DNA of 64,000 bases from Gammaproteobacteria bacterium (GTDB taxonomy: Bacteria > Pseudomonadota > Gammaproteobacteria > Pseudomonadales > PIVM01), in the NCBI GenBank assembly GCA_003353945.1, contig PIVM01000004.1, forward strand, positions 55,166-119,165, written 5' to 3'. Position numbers and translations under genes: made by a program. Positions 9,381-18,218 of this stretch are shown piece by piece. The notes beneath the pieces were generated by a model. The model was given only the letters and a program-made list of their open reading frames with translations. It was not told the origin of the DNA and did not search any database. Positions within the stretch are counted from its first letter, which is position 1. The number at the start of each line of letters is the position of its first letter.

Positions 9381-11720
9381 ATGGCTGCAAAATCGAAAAA
9401 GCGCAAAACAGCATCGCCCAGCAAAAAAAACACCAAGCGTAAATCACAGGGTGGCGGTCGGTTTTGGCTGCGGTTTTTCGTGGTTACTGTCGTTCTATTG
9501 TTTGGTGCGTTAGTGTATCTGGATGCCTGGGTGCAAATGGCTTTTTCTGGGAAAAAGTGGGCAATACCTGCCAAGGTTTATGCTCGGCCACTTGAGTTAT
9601 ACACCGGTCTGCCACTGTCGCAAGAAGACCTGAGTGCTGAACTCAAAGCGCTGGGTTATCGGTTTAACCGTAGTGGTTCCCCTAATAGTGTTGAGCGCAG
9701 TGCAGACACCTTTCGCCTGTTTACCCGTGGGTTTCAATTTTGGGATGGAACAGAATCTGCTCGAGAGCTCGAGGTGCGATTTTATCGAGATCAGGTTGAG
9801 GCTGTTTATGATCGCGATGGACAGCCTATAAACATTGCACGCCTGGAGCCTCTTCAGATTGGCGGCATCTACCCTGCACATAATGAAGACCGCTTACTGG
9901 TGCGTCTTGATCAATTGCCGGTCGGTTTAAGACAGGCATTGTTGGCGGTGGAAGATAAACATTTCTACGAGCATAACGGTATCTCTGTCTTATCAATGCT
10001 GCGAGCGATGTGGGTGAATGTGCGCGCAGGTCGTTGGGTGCAGGGTGGCAGCACATTGACGCAGCAGTTGGTGAAAAATTTTTTCCTGACGCGTGAACGA
10101 ACATTGTTGCGAAAAGGCGTCGAAGTCATTATGGCGCTATTGCTTGAATTCCATTACGACAAGAACGAAATCTTTGAGGCCTATGTCAATGAGGTTTATT
10201 TGGCACAATCTGGACCACGGGCGATACATGGATTTGGCTTGGCCAGTCAGTATTATTTCAATACACCGGTAGAAAATCTGCGCTTGGCGCAGTATGCCTT
10301 ACTGGTTGCCCTGGTTAAAGGGCCTTCCTATTACGATCCCTGGCGTCATCCCGAGCGAGCCTTGAAAAGACGCAATCTGGTGATCGAGCAGATGGCCGAT
10401 CAGGGCTTGGTGAGTGCAGAGGAGGCGCGAAAGGGGAAAAGTCAGACGCTGGGGATTGGCAAGCGCACATCGCGTTCGCGGCGCAATTACCCGGCCTACC
10501 TGGATTTGGTCAGGCGGCAATTACGACGTGATTACCGTGAACAGGATCTCAATTCCACCGGGCTGCAAATTTTCACTAATTTTGACCCGCTTGTTCAGTG
10601 GCGCGCCGAGCAGAGTTTAAACCGTGTGGTGAACAGTCTGGAAAAAGGCTATGAACTTCCGTCCGAGGGGCCTGAACGATTGCAGGGTGCAGTGGTGGTA
10701 ACCGGCATTGAAAATGGTGAAGTGTTGGCGGTGGTGGGTGATAGGGAACCGCGCTATGCCGGTTTTAATCGGGCGCTGGACGCACGCAGGCCTGTGGGTT
10801 CATTGATCAAACCGGCAGTTTATCTCACTGCGTTGGAGAGCCCGCAGCAATATACACTGGCAACGTTATTGGATGATGCGCCGGTCTCGGTGCAGGGCGC
10901 GGATGGCTCCTTGTGGGAGCCGCAAAATTTTGATAAGAAGGCGCACGGAGAGATCCCATTACACATTGCATTGGCGCAATCTTATAACCAAGCAACGGCG
11001 CGTCTTGGAATGACGATAGGCTTGGATAATGTTATTGACACCTTGGCGCGATTGGGCGTTGATCAAGAGTTGCAGGCGGTTCCCTCACTATTGCTGGGCG
11101 CTGTGGAAATGTCGCCGCTTGAAGTGTCTGTGATGTATCAAACCATTGCCGCGTCAGGATTTCATAGCCCTCTGCGCGCTATTCGAGAAGTGATGGACGG
11201 CCAGGCACAACCATTGCGACGCTATCCACTAGAGGTGGAGCAAAAGTTTACTGGCGATGTGATTCATTTATTGCAATATGGCTTGCTTGAGGTAATGCGA
11301 GAGGGTACTGGTCGCTCCGTGTACAATGGCATGCCTGCAACATTGAATGTTGCAGGCAAAACAGGCACCTCGGATGAGCAACGCGACAGTTGGTTTGCCG
11401 GCTTTGGTGGTGATCACCTGGCAGTTGCCTGGGTGGGGCGTGATGACAATGGAGAAACACCTTTGACGGGCAGTAGTGGTGCTCTGCCAGTTTGGCGGCG
11501 ATTGATTGCTGGTCTTAATGAGCGCAGTGTTGTTTTTAGTCGGCCCGCCGGTGTTGAATACCATTGGATCGATGATAAAACGGGCTTGTTAAGCAAAGAA
11601 GCATGTCAAGGCGCTCGCTATTTACCTTTTATTGCTGGCTCTCAGCCGATACAACAGGCTCCTTGTAACAAAAGACGTGGTAGGATCGTTGACTGGCTGC
11701 GGTATTGGTTTCAAAATTGA
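9381..11720 (+). CDS. mrcB: Penicillin-binding protein 1B, bifunctional
   Basis: I take ATG 9381 as the start. Upstream in-frame codons overlap the divergent kinase gene and are not protein-like, and 9381 gives a basic cytoplasmic tail, a membrane anchor (FFVVTVVLLFGALVYL) and a 779-residue protein, normal for PBP1b. A UB2H-like region follows, then the GT51 glycosyltransferase (catalytic Glu in EDKHFYEH; GGSTLTQQLVKN). The transpeptidase has SLIK (SxxK serine), SYN and KTGT motifs. It polymerises and crosslinks peptidoglycan in the periplasm. Its partner LpoB is not in the window. The TPR lipoprotein downstream is a conserved neighbour in pseudomonads. Confidence 0.95.
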   Translation: MAAKSKKRKTASPSKKNTKRKSQGGGRFWLRFFVVTVVLLFGALVYLDAWVQMAFSGKKWAIPAKVYARPLELYTGLPLSQEDLSAELKALGYRFNRSGSPNSVERSADTFRLFTRGFQFWDGTESARELEVRFYRDQVEAVYDRDGQPINIARLEPLQIGGIYPAHNEDRLLVRLDQLPVGLRQALLAVEDKHFYEHNGISVLSMLRAMWVNVRAGRWVQGGSTLTQQLVKNFFLTRERTLLRKGVEVIMALLLEFHYDKNEIFEAYVNEVYLAQSGPRAIHGFGLASQYYFNTPVENLRLAQYALLVALVKGPSYYDPWRHPERALKRRNLVIEQMADQGLVSAEEARKGKSQTLGIGKRTSRSRRNYPAYLDLVRRQLRRDYREQDLNSTGLQIFTNFDPLVQWRAEQSLNRVVNSLEKGYELPSEGPERLQGAVVVTGIENGEVLAVVGDREPRYAGFNRALDARRPVGSLIKPAVYLTALESPQQYTLATLLDDAPVSVQGADGSLWEPQNFDKKAHGEIPLHIALAQSYNQATARLGMTIGLDNVIDTLARLGVDQELQAVPSLLLGAVEMSPLEVSVMYQTIAASGFHSPLRAIREVMDGQAQPLRRYPLEVEQKFTGDVIHLLQYGLLEVMREGTGRSVYNGMPATLNVAGKTGTSDEQRDSWFAGFGGDHLAVAWVGRDDNGETPLTGSSGALPVWRRLIAGLNERSVVFSRPAGVEYHWIDDKTGLLSKEACQGARYLPFIAGSQPIQQAPCNKRRGRIVDWLRYWFQN

Positions 11721-11749
11721 TTTTTTGGCAGAACAAATCATAAAGCGAT

Positions 11750-12241
11750 ATGAATATGACCTGGCGGATCATCAACGGGATTTTCAGTCTTGCAATCGTG
11801 CTGCTGTTGTCGGCTTGTGGAACCGCGATAACCGTGCCAAGTGACGATGCAGGCATTGAGCAGGCGATACCAGTAAATCCTATGGTAGTTCCGCCCATTA
11901 CAGAAAAGCGGCGTAGTGAAAATCCTGCGGTCGTAGCCCTGTTGGCAGAGGCAAAGCAGGCTGATAACCGGGGAGATATATCCTCAGCTATTGCTCAAGT
12001 TGAAAGAGCGCTGCGTATAGATTCACGTAATCCTGCAGCCTATTATCAGATGGCATCCTATCGGCTGAAGGACGGCAAGGCGGCCGAAGCCATCCAGCTG
12101 GCTAACAAGGCGCTGCATTTTGAGCCCGATTCCAGCACATTAGTGGTTAAATTGTGGGAGTTGGTAGCGCTGTGTCATGAGGCAATGGGAAACCCTGATG
12201 CTGCGTTAAGGGCGAGAAAGAAGGCCGAATCATTACGCTGA
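11750..12241 (+). CDS. TPR-containing lipoprotein downstream of mrcB
   Basis: The first 22 residues form a lipoprotein signal ending in LLLSACG (lipobox LSAC). The mature protein carries about two to three tetratricopeptide repeats (about residues 60-160: AKQADNRGDISSAIAQVERAL, then AAYYQMASYRLKDGKAAEAI). TPRs bind protein partners. The gene starts 29 bp after mrcB, so a role in cell-wall synthesis as a PBP1b accessory is plausible. This is inference: it does not resemble LpoA or LpoB in length or domain content. Confidence 0.8.
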   Translation: MNMTWRIINGIFSLAIVLLLSACGTAITVPSDDAGIEQAIPVNPMVVPPITEKRRSENPAVVALLAEAKQADNRGDISSAIAQVERALRIDSRNPAAYYQMASYRLKDGKAAEAIQLANKALHFEPDSSTLVVKLWELVALCHEAMGNPDAALRARKKAESLR

Positions 12242-12243
12242 GC

Positions 12244-12498
12244 TTGAGCCAAATACCGTCCCCCGTTAAAGGCTTTGTATACGTAGCAAAACGATTTTAT
12301 GAGCCGAGTTGGGGAAATGCATGGAAGACACATTTCAGTGTGGATGATCATGATGGCATGCCGGGCCATGAGCTTAAATTTGATCATGACATCACCATTT
12401 TAGCACCAGAAATTTGGGCACGGCTAAGCCAGGGAGCGGTTGGTGAATTGTTCCAGCGACGCCTATTGCGAACAACTGATGGGAGCAATAGGGCGTGA
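12244..12498 (+). CDS. Possible small protein, 84 aa, unknown
   Basis: An open frame begins with TTG two bases after the TPR lipoprotein stop, which would suit translational coupling, and ends 40 bp before a strong terminator. The product is rich in W, H and D (PSWGNAWKTHF, ELKFDHDITI) and has a protein-like composition. There is no Shine-Dalgarno sequence and no ATG start, and I recognise no family. It could be non-coding. Confidence 0.35.
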   Translation: MSQIPSPVKGFVYVAKRFYEPSWGNAWKTHFSVDDHDGMPGHELKFDHDITILAPEIWARLSQGAVGELFQRRLLRTTDGSNRA

Positions 12499-12537
12499 TC
12501 CGGGTGTTGATTGCTTAGGTTGATATTGCAGAGGCTA

Positions 12538-12573
12538 AAAAAAGCGCTGTTGCTTGGCAACTGGCGCTTTTTT
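12538..12573. terminator. Bidirectional Rho-independent terminator
   Basis: A long near-perfect stem has AAAAAAGCGC on the left and GCGCTTTTTT on the right, with an inner GTTGC/GCAAC pairing. Both strands end in a T run. It separates the mrcB operon from the minus-strand barrel gene that converges on it. Confidence 0.9.
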
Positions 12574-12633
12574 ATTAAAGGAAGATTGTTTTCTCAATTG
12601 GCGCGTAAAGTGCAGATTCACGTAAAGTTCAAA

Positions 12634-13200
12634 TTAGAAACGAAAGCGGACGCCCAGATCATATAGGTTAAGATCTGTCTGCAGATCACTTATTAGATCC
12701 AGCGTGTCAATATTTTGGAACGTTTGCCAGCTAAAGGTGATGTCCATAAAATTGACAACCGGGTAAGCCAAACCAACCTGATAGTATAGGCCAGTACCGT
12801 TGTTGTCCAACTCTTTATCGGTTGGGTCATTTGAAGATATTTCTGATCTAACGCCAAAGACGCCGAGTTTAGCAAACACATTGATAGTGTCGGTAAACTT
12901 ACCTTCCAGTGTTATGCCAAGATGTGCACCGGCAAAATCGATGCTATCATCATCGGGGTTTTCGCCTTCAAATTCGAAGGCGCCCAAATCGGTATAGCCT
13001 AGCTCCATACCGAACCAATCATTAAACATATAACCCGCATAAATCTGCCCGTTGACGTCGTCATCCAGACCGATTTTTTCCATATCAACAGAAGAGTAGC
13101 CTGCCTGTATGCCGGCATAAAAGTTATGTTCAGCCGCCGCAATGGGTGAAATAAAAAATAATAACAAGGCAAAGAGGGTTGGTCGGGTAGACGCATGCAT
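12634..13200 (-). CDS. Small outer-membrane beta-barrel protein
   Basis: The chosen start (ATG with its first base at 13200) has TGGAG 7 bases upstream and gives a clean signal peptide, MHASTRPTLFALLLFFISPIAAA. Longer in-frame starts up to 13239 exist. The mature part of about 164 residues alternates hydrophobic strands and polar loops (AGIQAGYSS, YAGYMFNDWFGMELGYTDLG, INVFAKLGVFGVR) and ends in LGVRFRF, a typical C-terminal aromatic signature for barrel assembly. This is the OmpA-like/OMP_b-brl type of 8-stranded barrel. It is a paralogue of the protein at 14451-14999 (shared DWxGxExG and VFAKxGV). Confidence 0.82.
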   Translation of the reverse strand: MHASTRPTLFALLLFFISPIAAAEHNFYAGIQAGYSSVDMEKIGLDDDVNGQIYAGYMFNDWFGMELGYTDLGAFEFEGENPDDDSIDFAGAHLGITLEGKFTDTINVFAKLGVFGVRSEISSNDPTDKELDNNGTGLYYQVGLAYPVVNFMDITFSWQTFQNIDTLDLISDLQTDLNLYDLGVRFRF

Positions 13201-13261
13201 TTGACAGCTCCAGCGTGTTTTCATCATGATGACATCCATTGCTTTTTCAATTTAAAAAGTA

Positions 13262-14389
13262 TTATAACGATGTTGTAGTGTTTTCTGCCTTGGATGGCAG
13301 GTCGCAGATCGCGGTTTCCTGGAAAAAGTCCGGATTTTCGGGTTCAGGCGGCGGAAACAGCGTGCAGTTTTCACTGTGATTAAAGGTAAAAACAGTATCC
13401 GTTTCGCCAACTTCGGTTAAGGTATCGGTTATCGAGCGAACCTCACCACAGCCCTTGATAATAACGGTGTACTCGGTATCAAGTGTTTCTGTCGGACCTC
13501 CTGGTGCCGCACCGAAATAATTCACATCAACGCGATAGGTTCCGTCTGAAATATTGCTGGTGTAGAAAATATTTTCAGCGCCAAAGCCGTCTCTATCATC
13601 AACATCCAATTTGCCATCCCCAGCAGGATTTGTTCCCACAATCTCGGCATACCAGATGAGGTTGTCGTTGGGTTCATAGACGAGCATATCAATATCATTG
13701 GCCTGGTCCCAAATCAACGTAAACTGCAAGGGGCCGGTACCAAAGGATTGCGGGTTGATATTAACAGAACTTATGGTATGGACCCAGTAGTTGATATCAT
13801 CCTGATGGGCCAGTGTCGTGCTTAAATCGGGGGCATCGTCGGCACTGTCAACGAGATACAGTTTGATTTCTATTGGAAAGCCGGTGTTGGGTTCGGCATA
13901 GCTCCAACTGGAATCAATCGCTGGGATAGTCCCGTTATTTCGCGGGGCGCGAAAAGTCAATGAAAAGGAACCCGTTGTTGAATTGACCGGTATAGCACGG
14001 TAATCGCTTTGGTCGTCAATTTTAACAAAGGCAACGGCGACCCGCTTGCCGGTCTCAAGGGAAGTGCTTATATCGACTTCGAGTTTTGCATCTGGAAACA
14101 TAATGATTTGTTCAGTCACGCTTAGTGTATTGGTGATTTCGGCAGGTGCCAGGATGTTGCCACTGAAAATCTGCTGGTTGTCTATGCTGAAAGTACTGTT
14201 AAATGCCGTAATACTGTCAACAGAATTGCTTACCGATTCAGGCCAGGGTTCTGGTGGCGGCGGTGTTCTTGTGCTGGTTGTGCAAGCCTGTTCATAATCA
14301 TTGGGAGAGCCAATATTTTCTGAGCATCCCAACAAGGCAGACACTACTACGAGTGTTGTTAACGCCGAGCTTGTGTTAAATCTAGCCAT
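13262..14389 (-). CDS. YfaP/DUF2135-like lipoprotein
   Basis: The N-terminus is a lipoprotein signal with lipobox LLGC (about residue 22), followed by a proline-rich linker (RTPPPPEPWPE). The central part predicts beta-sandwich folds. Residues about 215-310 match the DUF2135/YfaP pattern: LIWDQANDIDMLVYEP, then GDGKLDVDDRDGFGAENI and DGTYRVDVNYFG. The clustered Asp residues could bind calcium. YfaP-type domains are extracytoplasmic and of unknown function. The gene lies between two paralogous small barrels on the same strand, 61 bp upstream of one and 61 bp downstream of the other, so an operon and a surface complex are plausible. Confidence 0.75.
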   Translation of the reverse strand: MARFNTSSALTTLVVVSALLGCSENIGSPNDYEQACTTSTRTPPPPEPWPESVSNSVDSITAFNSTFSIDNQQIFSGNILAPAEITNTLSVTEQIIMFPDAKLEVDISTSLETGKRVAVAFVKIDDQSDYRAIPVNSTTGSFSLTFRAPRNNGTIPAIDSSWSYAEPNTGFPIEIKLYLVDSADDAPDLSTTLAHQDDINYWVHTISSVNINPQSFGTGPLQFTLIWDQANDIDMLVYEPNDNLIWYAEIVGTNPAGDGKLDVDDRDGFGAENIFYTSNISDGTYRVDVNYFGAAPGGPTETLDTEYTVIIKGCGEVRSITDTLTEVGETDTVFTFNHSENCTLFPPPEPENPDFFQETAICDLPSKAENTTTSL

Positions 14390-14450
14390 TGTTATGTCTC
14401 GCTACACCTGTGGATTCGCCGTAGTTGCATGATGTTATGCATGAAATTAT

Positions 14451-14999
14451 TTAAAATTGCAGTTTGAAACCAATTTGGTACAAATTAAGTTCAGTGTCTT
14501 CAACCTTGTAATAGTTTTGCCAGGATAAGGTAATAGCAGTACTGGAATGAATAGACTTGGAAAAACCCGCAGCATAGGTTATTCCGGTATTGGAGATGTC
14601 GTTACTACTTGCGCAGTTGCTGCAGGTTCGCTCTACCTTTGCATCGTATACGCCGATTTTTGCGAACACATCCAGGCCAGGTATGGCAAAATCACCGATC
14701 AGGTCGATGGTTAGGTGAGTGGCATCGACTTCTATGCTTGAGTTTCCGTGTTCAACGTCAAAGGTGCCAAACTTGGTAGCGCCTATTTCAATACCTATCC
14801 AGTCGGTAAAATTGTAGCCAATATACGCCTGCGAGCTGCTGTCATCTTTAAGTTCATCCCATTCCACATCGGAGTAACCGGCATTTGCGCCTATAAAGAT
14901 GCCCAAATCTGCTTGTGCTGCTGAAGTCCAATACAAGCCGACGAGTAAACCAAATGCGAGTAACCCTCTTGTAACTATGGTTTGGATCGCATAATTCAT
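14451..14999 (-). CDS. Small outer-membrane beta-barrel protein (paralogue)
   Basis: The ATG at 14999 has GGAG a few bases upstream and gives a 182-residue precursor with a signal peptide ending near SAAQA. The mature strands include LGIFIGANAGYSD, DWIGIEIGATKFG and LDVFAKIGVYDAK, and the C-terminus is IGFKLQF, ending in Phe as barrel proteins do. It contains a CSNC pair in a predicted loop, a possible disulphide that its paralogue at 12634 lacks. It is the first gene of the barrel-lipoprotein-barrel set. Confidence 0.82.
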   Translation of the reverse strand: MNYAIQTIVTRGLLAFGLLVGLYWTSAAQADLGIFIGANAGYSDVEWDELKDDSSSQAYIGYNFTDWIGIEIGATKFGTFDVEHGNSSIEVDATHLTIDLIGDFAIPGLDVFAKIGVYDAKVERTCSNCASSNDISNTGITYAAGFSKSIHSSTAITLSWQNYYKVEDTELNLYQIGFKLQF

Positions 15000-15229
15000 G
15001 TGGGGCTCCACAAGTAAAAAAATTTATTAATTTTAGGAGCTTAGCAGGTGAATTTAAAACCCGCAAAATGAATGGTGCTCTGTTATGCAAAAAAGCCGAA
15101 TTGTGTGTCGATGGTCACAAAGTGCTTTACCGTCTTAGGTTCTAATCAGCTCTTGGATTAATTGCAATGTTGCAAGTGGGGAGTCAGGCTCTTAGCATGT
15201 CAGTTTCGTGCATACAGTGAGAGTAGTAT

Positions 15230-15835
15230 ATGGCGCAACTCAAAGCAGCTGAGCAACTGATTAAACGCTATCGACCACGTAAAGTGCCCGGGCGTCGCTT
15301 TTTACGCCGTTCTGCGGTGTGTTTGATTGTTCGGGAAGAGGCTTCTGTGGGGCTGTCTGTATTGATGATCAAGCGGGCGGAGAAGAAAGGTGACCCGTGG
15401 TCCGGTCATATGGCATTTCCCGGTGGGCGAATGGACCGGGAGGATGATACGATTCTAACGGCTGCGTTACGTGAATTACACGAGGAGGTGGGAATTGATG
15501 GTAAATCACACTGTCAATACTTGGGTCGATTGTCAGACTTGGTTACTAAAGCGCATGTGTTGCCTCGTCCCATGGTCGTAACCCCTTTTATTTTCAAGGC
15601 AGAGATGCAGCTGCCCTTCACATTGAACGAGGAAGTGGACGAAGTGATCTGGATTCCTTTACGTTTTCTCGCAAACTTGCTTAACCGTGAGGAGATGACG
15701 TGGAAAGTGGCAGGTGTATCTGTGCAGCTGCCCTGCTATTTTTACCGTGGCAGACGTGTCTGGGGCCTATCACTGGCGATGCTGGATGAGTTGCTGAAGC
15801 TGCTTGACAGCCAACTCGCATTATTCAATACATGA
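15230..15835 (+). CDS. Nudix hydrolase, CoA-pyrophosphatase type
   Basis: The 201-residue protein carries a CoA-pyrophosphatase-like Nudix box (GHMAFPGGRMDREDD, then ALRELHEEVGID, about residues 60-92). The FPGG start and one extra residue before RExxEE are typical of the NudL/YeaB group, which cleaves CoA or its oxidised forms to 4'-phosphopantetheine and 3',5'-ADP. RELHEEVG supplies the Mg-binding glutamates. It is isolated between minus-strand barrel and ExbD genes. Substrate is inferred from the motif only. Confidence 0.82.
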   Translation: MAQLKAAEQLIKRYRPRKVPGRRFLRRSAVCLIVREEASVGLSVLMIKRAEKKGDPWSGHMAFPGGRMDREDDTILTAALRELHEEVGIDGKSHCQYLGRLSDLVTKAHVLPRPMVVTPFIFKAEMQLPFTLNEEVDEVIWIPLRFLANLLNREEMTWKVAGVSVQLPCYFYRGRRVWGLSLAMLDELLKLLDSQLALFNT

Positions 15836-15916
15836 TGTCTAGGATTATCAAAATTGGGTAACTAGCCCGCAGAAATAAAGAATGGTCCTAAAAAGAGGGA
15901 GGATTATGATCCGGGG

Positions 15917-16333
15917 TCAGTTCTTTTTATCTTCTGCAGTGGCAAGAGAAACCTCATAAACGCCAGCTTCTCTTGATGCATCAGCAACGCCGGCGTAAGT
16001 TTCTGCGTTGGCATTTTTATGGGCTTGGATAATAACGGGGGCTTGTGGGCGTTCCGCATGCAGCTGCTCCACATTTGCGCGTACTGAGCGAATATCGATA
16101 CGGCGCTCCTCCAGCCAGATTTCATTGTTTGCTGTAATTTGAAAAACAATACTTGCGGTATCGCTGGGATCCGATTGCTGATTGGATTCGGGGCGATTGA
16201 TTTCAATGCCAGACTCTTTGACAAACGATGCCGTGACAATGAAGAAAATCAACATGATAAATACCACGTCGAGCATGGGCGTCAGATCAATTTCCGATTC
16301 TTCAGTGGCTTGATGGCGTGGTAGCCTGGACAT
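15917..16333 (-). CDS. ExbD/TolR-family proton-channel subunit, orphan
   Basis: This 138-residue protein has the classic ExbD/TolR layout: a short cytoplasmic N-terminus with IDLTPMLDVVF, one membrane helix (LDVVFIMLIFFIVTASFV, with the conserved Asp that carries protons) and a periplasmic domain. Partners ExbB/TolQ and TonB are absent from the window; the neighbours are a Nudix gene and TIGR04219-type barrels. It may serve a TonB/ExbB encoded elsewhere. The family call is firm and the pathway is not. Confidence 0.88.
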   Translation of the reverse strand: MSRLPRHQATEESEIDLTPMLDVVFIMLIFFIVTASFVKESGIEINRPESNQQSDPSDTASIVFQITANNEIWLEERRIDIRSVRANVEQLHAERPQAPVIIQAHKNANAETYAGVADASREAGVYEVSLATAEDKKN

Positions 16334-16482
16334 AAGTACCTTACATGAAAATTAAAGATAAAATGAAATAATAGTTAATACTCTGTGGTTGGTGCAAGTG
16401 AAAGAAGGAAAATAGCGGAAAGATAGGTGTTATTTCAGCTTAGTTTGTCAAAGGTCCGGCGTACGTGCGGATCCAGAGAGGA

Positions 16483-17292
16483 TTAAAAATGATAGCTCAG
16501 TTCCATATAGGGACCATCCGCACGTAGGTCTGCATCCTGTTTCTGCAGGTCGGTCAGATCAATATCGATAAGACGATAGCCCAGCGCCATACCAGAGCCG
16601 CGGCCCAATTCATAACGGATAAACGTATTAAAATCGATAACGCGGTCGCCGTTGTACTGGATCAGATGTGTTTCAGCTTCGGTGCTTAGCCCTTTGATAG
16701 TGAGCGGGTAATTTAGTCGTACTAATAATAGCGGAGCGGTTTGATTGATCTTTAGCCGTGAGGTAGCGTTGAGGAGTGGCTGACGCATTTCAACAAAACC
16801 GTCAAAATTACGCAGGGTTAATCCAATATCCAGGGAAAAGGCATCATAGTTACGAGTGTAGAATCCGCTAATGTCACTGTGTGTCAAATCAACTTCAGAC
16901 TCCACTTCAGCCGTTACATTGTCGAACCGACCGCTGAATTCAACCCCTTGAAAATAAAAGCTTGTTGTCAAAATCGTACTGCTTTTCGCCTGCATGGATG
17001 AATGAGCCAAGCGTAGATGGGGTAAATTATTGTGATTGTGTTTCAGAATGAAATAAATACTTTGCTGAACTTCGCGTTGCATACCCAGGTCATCGCGTAC
17101 ATCCGTGGGTTCAAACAGCGTGATTCTATTTCCGGCTGCATCAATTTTGTAATTTATGGTGGTGAAATCACCGGTGTAAGCGGTATTCCAGACATAGCCA
17201 CCAATAAGAATATCAACCTTATCCAGAGCTTGTACATTTGCGCCGAGAAAAAGGCTCATGGTTATTAGCAATAACCACTGATTCATGTTCAT
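16483..17292 (-). CDS. TIGR04219-type outer-membrane beta-barrel protein
   Basis: A signal peptide (MNMNQWLLLITMSLFLGANVQA) precedes about 247 residues of alternating beta strands. Landmarks are IGGYVWNTAYTGDF near the start, a central VDLTHSDISGFYTRNYD and a C-terminal YMELSYHF. These match the chromosomally encoded TIGR04219 outer-membrane proteins of gammaproteobacteria, whose function is unknown. The protein is a paralogue of its upstream neighbour at 17424-18188 (shared GxxxW start, VDFSHTDIT/VDLTHSDIS and final SYHF/TYHF). Confidence 0.78.
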   Translation of the reverse strand: MNMNQWLLLITMSLFLGANVQALDKVDILIGGYVWNTAYTGDFTTINYKIDAAGNRITLFEPTDVRDDLGMQREVQQSIYFILKHNHNNLPHLRLAHSSMQAKSSTILTTSFYFQGVEFSGRFDNVTAEVESEVDLTHSDISGFYTRNYDAFSLDIGLTLRNFDGFVEMRQPLLNATSRLKINQTAPLLLVRLNYPLTIKGLSTEAETHLIQYNGDRVIDFNTFIRYELGRGSGMALGYRLIDIDLTDLQKQDADLRADGPYMELSYHF

Positions 17293-17378
17293 AATAAGTC
17301 CGAATCATTATTAAGTAAGACAGGACCCATAATAAGCGGCGTGTAAGGGATGTGCAACGAAAGGTGCTGATGTAAGAT

Positions 17379-17421
17379 CCCTCTCCCCTGCTTTTTGGGG
17401 AGAGGATTAGGGAGAAGGGGC
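17379..17421. repeat. REP-like palindromic intergenic element
   Basis: CCCTCTCCCC and GGGGAGAGG pair around an 8-base loop, and are followed by ATTAGGGAGAAGGGG. This matches the widespread extragenic pattern of a CCCTCTCCC stem with an AGGGTTAGGGxGAGGGG-like flank seen in many proteobacteria. It lies between the two TIGR04219-type genes. The hairpin may stabilise or attenuate the transcript; there is no T run for termination. Confidence 0.6.
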
Positions 17422-17423
17422 TT

Positions 17424-18188
17424 TTAAAAATGATAGGTCAAGCCGGCGTAGGCGCCATCAATGGTTAACTCCGAATCAAGATCGTCAACATCATCTAATT
17501 CCAGGGTAAAGTTACGATAGCCAACGGCTACGCCCAACCCAAAAGCAAATTCGTAGTTGATGGAGGCGTTCAAATCCAGCAGGCTGTTGCCGCCAAAACC
17601 GACAAAATTACCGTCCACACTAATGCCCAGGCCCGTTAGCGGTAAATCAAATTGCGCTTTGGTATAGATCATAGGCAGCTTGGCATCAAGATTGATAGAC
17701 GCATTGTCGGCTGTGACAGTGTTGTTGATTTCAATTGATCCATCAAATATGCGTGCAGTTAAGCCCAGGTCCAAAGATACCCAGTTATCCAGCAATTCAT
17801 AATACAGCGTGATATCGGTATGAGAGAAATCCACGTCTGAATCGATATTGGCACCGGGATCAAAGGGGATGTCGTCAAAGCTAAAGCCTAGCCCTGATGC
17901 ACTTAGCGTGTTTATCCCGCTGATCTCAATTGCTGTCTGCTGGATTTTGATATTAGGTAACATCGGCACCGGGTGTTCGACTGCGACGTAGATCACAGTA
18001 TTAGCTTCATTGTCAAAACCCAGATCATTTTCTATATCAATGTCGGCATCACCATTCGAGTTGATATCCCCTGAAAATGCGCTTTGCCAGGCGTGGGCTC
18101 CTGCATACAGGCCAAAAATGGTATCGGCCTGGACTGTGGCGGTCGCACACAGCAAGCCTACACTGCTCGCAATGATGAGTTTTTTCAT
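17424..18188 (-). CDS. TIGR04219-type outer-membrane beta-barrel protein (paralogue)
   Basis: The signal peptide is MKKLIIASSVGLLCATATVQA. The 233-residue mature protein begins DTIFGLYAGAHAWQ and carries an Asp/Asn-rich loop (DINSNGDADIDIENDLG) that could bind a cation. VDFSHTDITLYYEL follows in the middle, and the C-terminus is AYAGLTYHF, a barrel-type ending. It is a tandem paralogue of the gene downstream (16483-17292), with 131 bp between them. Family function is unknown. Confidence 0.8.
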   Translation of the reverse strand: MKKLIIASSVGLLCATATVQADTIFGLYAGAHAWQSAFSGDINSNGDADIDIENDLGFDNEANTVIYVAVEHPVPMLPNIKIQQTAIEISGINTLSASGLGFSFDDIPFDPGANIDSDVDFSHTDITLYYELLDNWVSLDLGLTARIFDGSIEINNTVTADNASINLDAKLPMIYTKAQFDLPLTGLGISVDGNFVGFGGNSLLDLNASINYEFAFGLGVAVGYRNFTLELDDVDDLDSELTIDGAYAGLTYHF

Positions 18189-18218
18189 TATGCTGCCTCG
18201 TTTATCTCAATAATTGCA

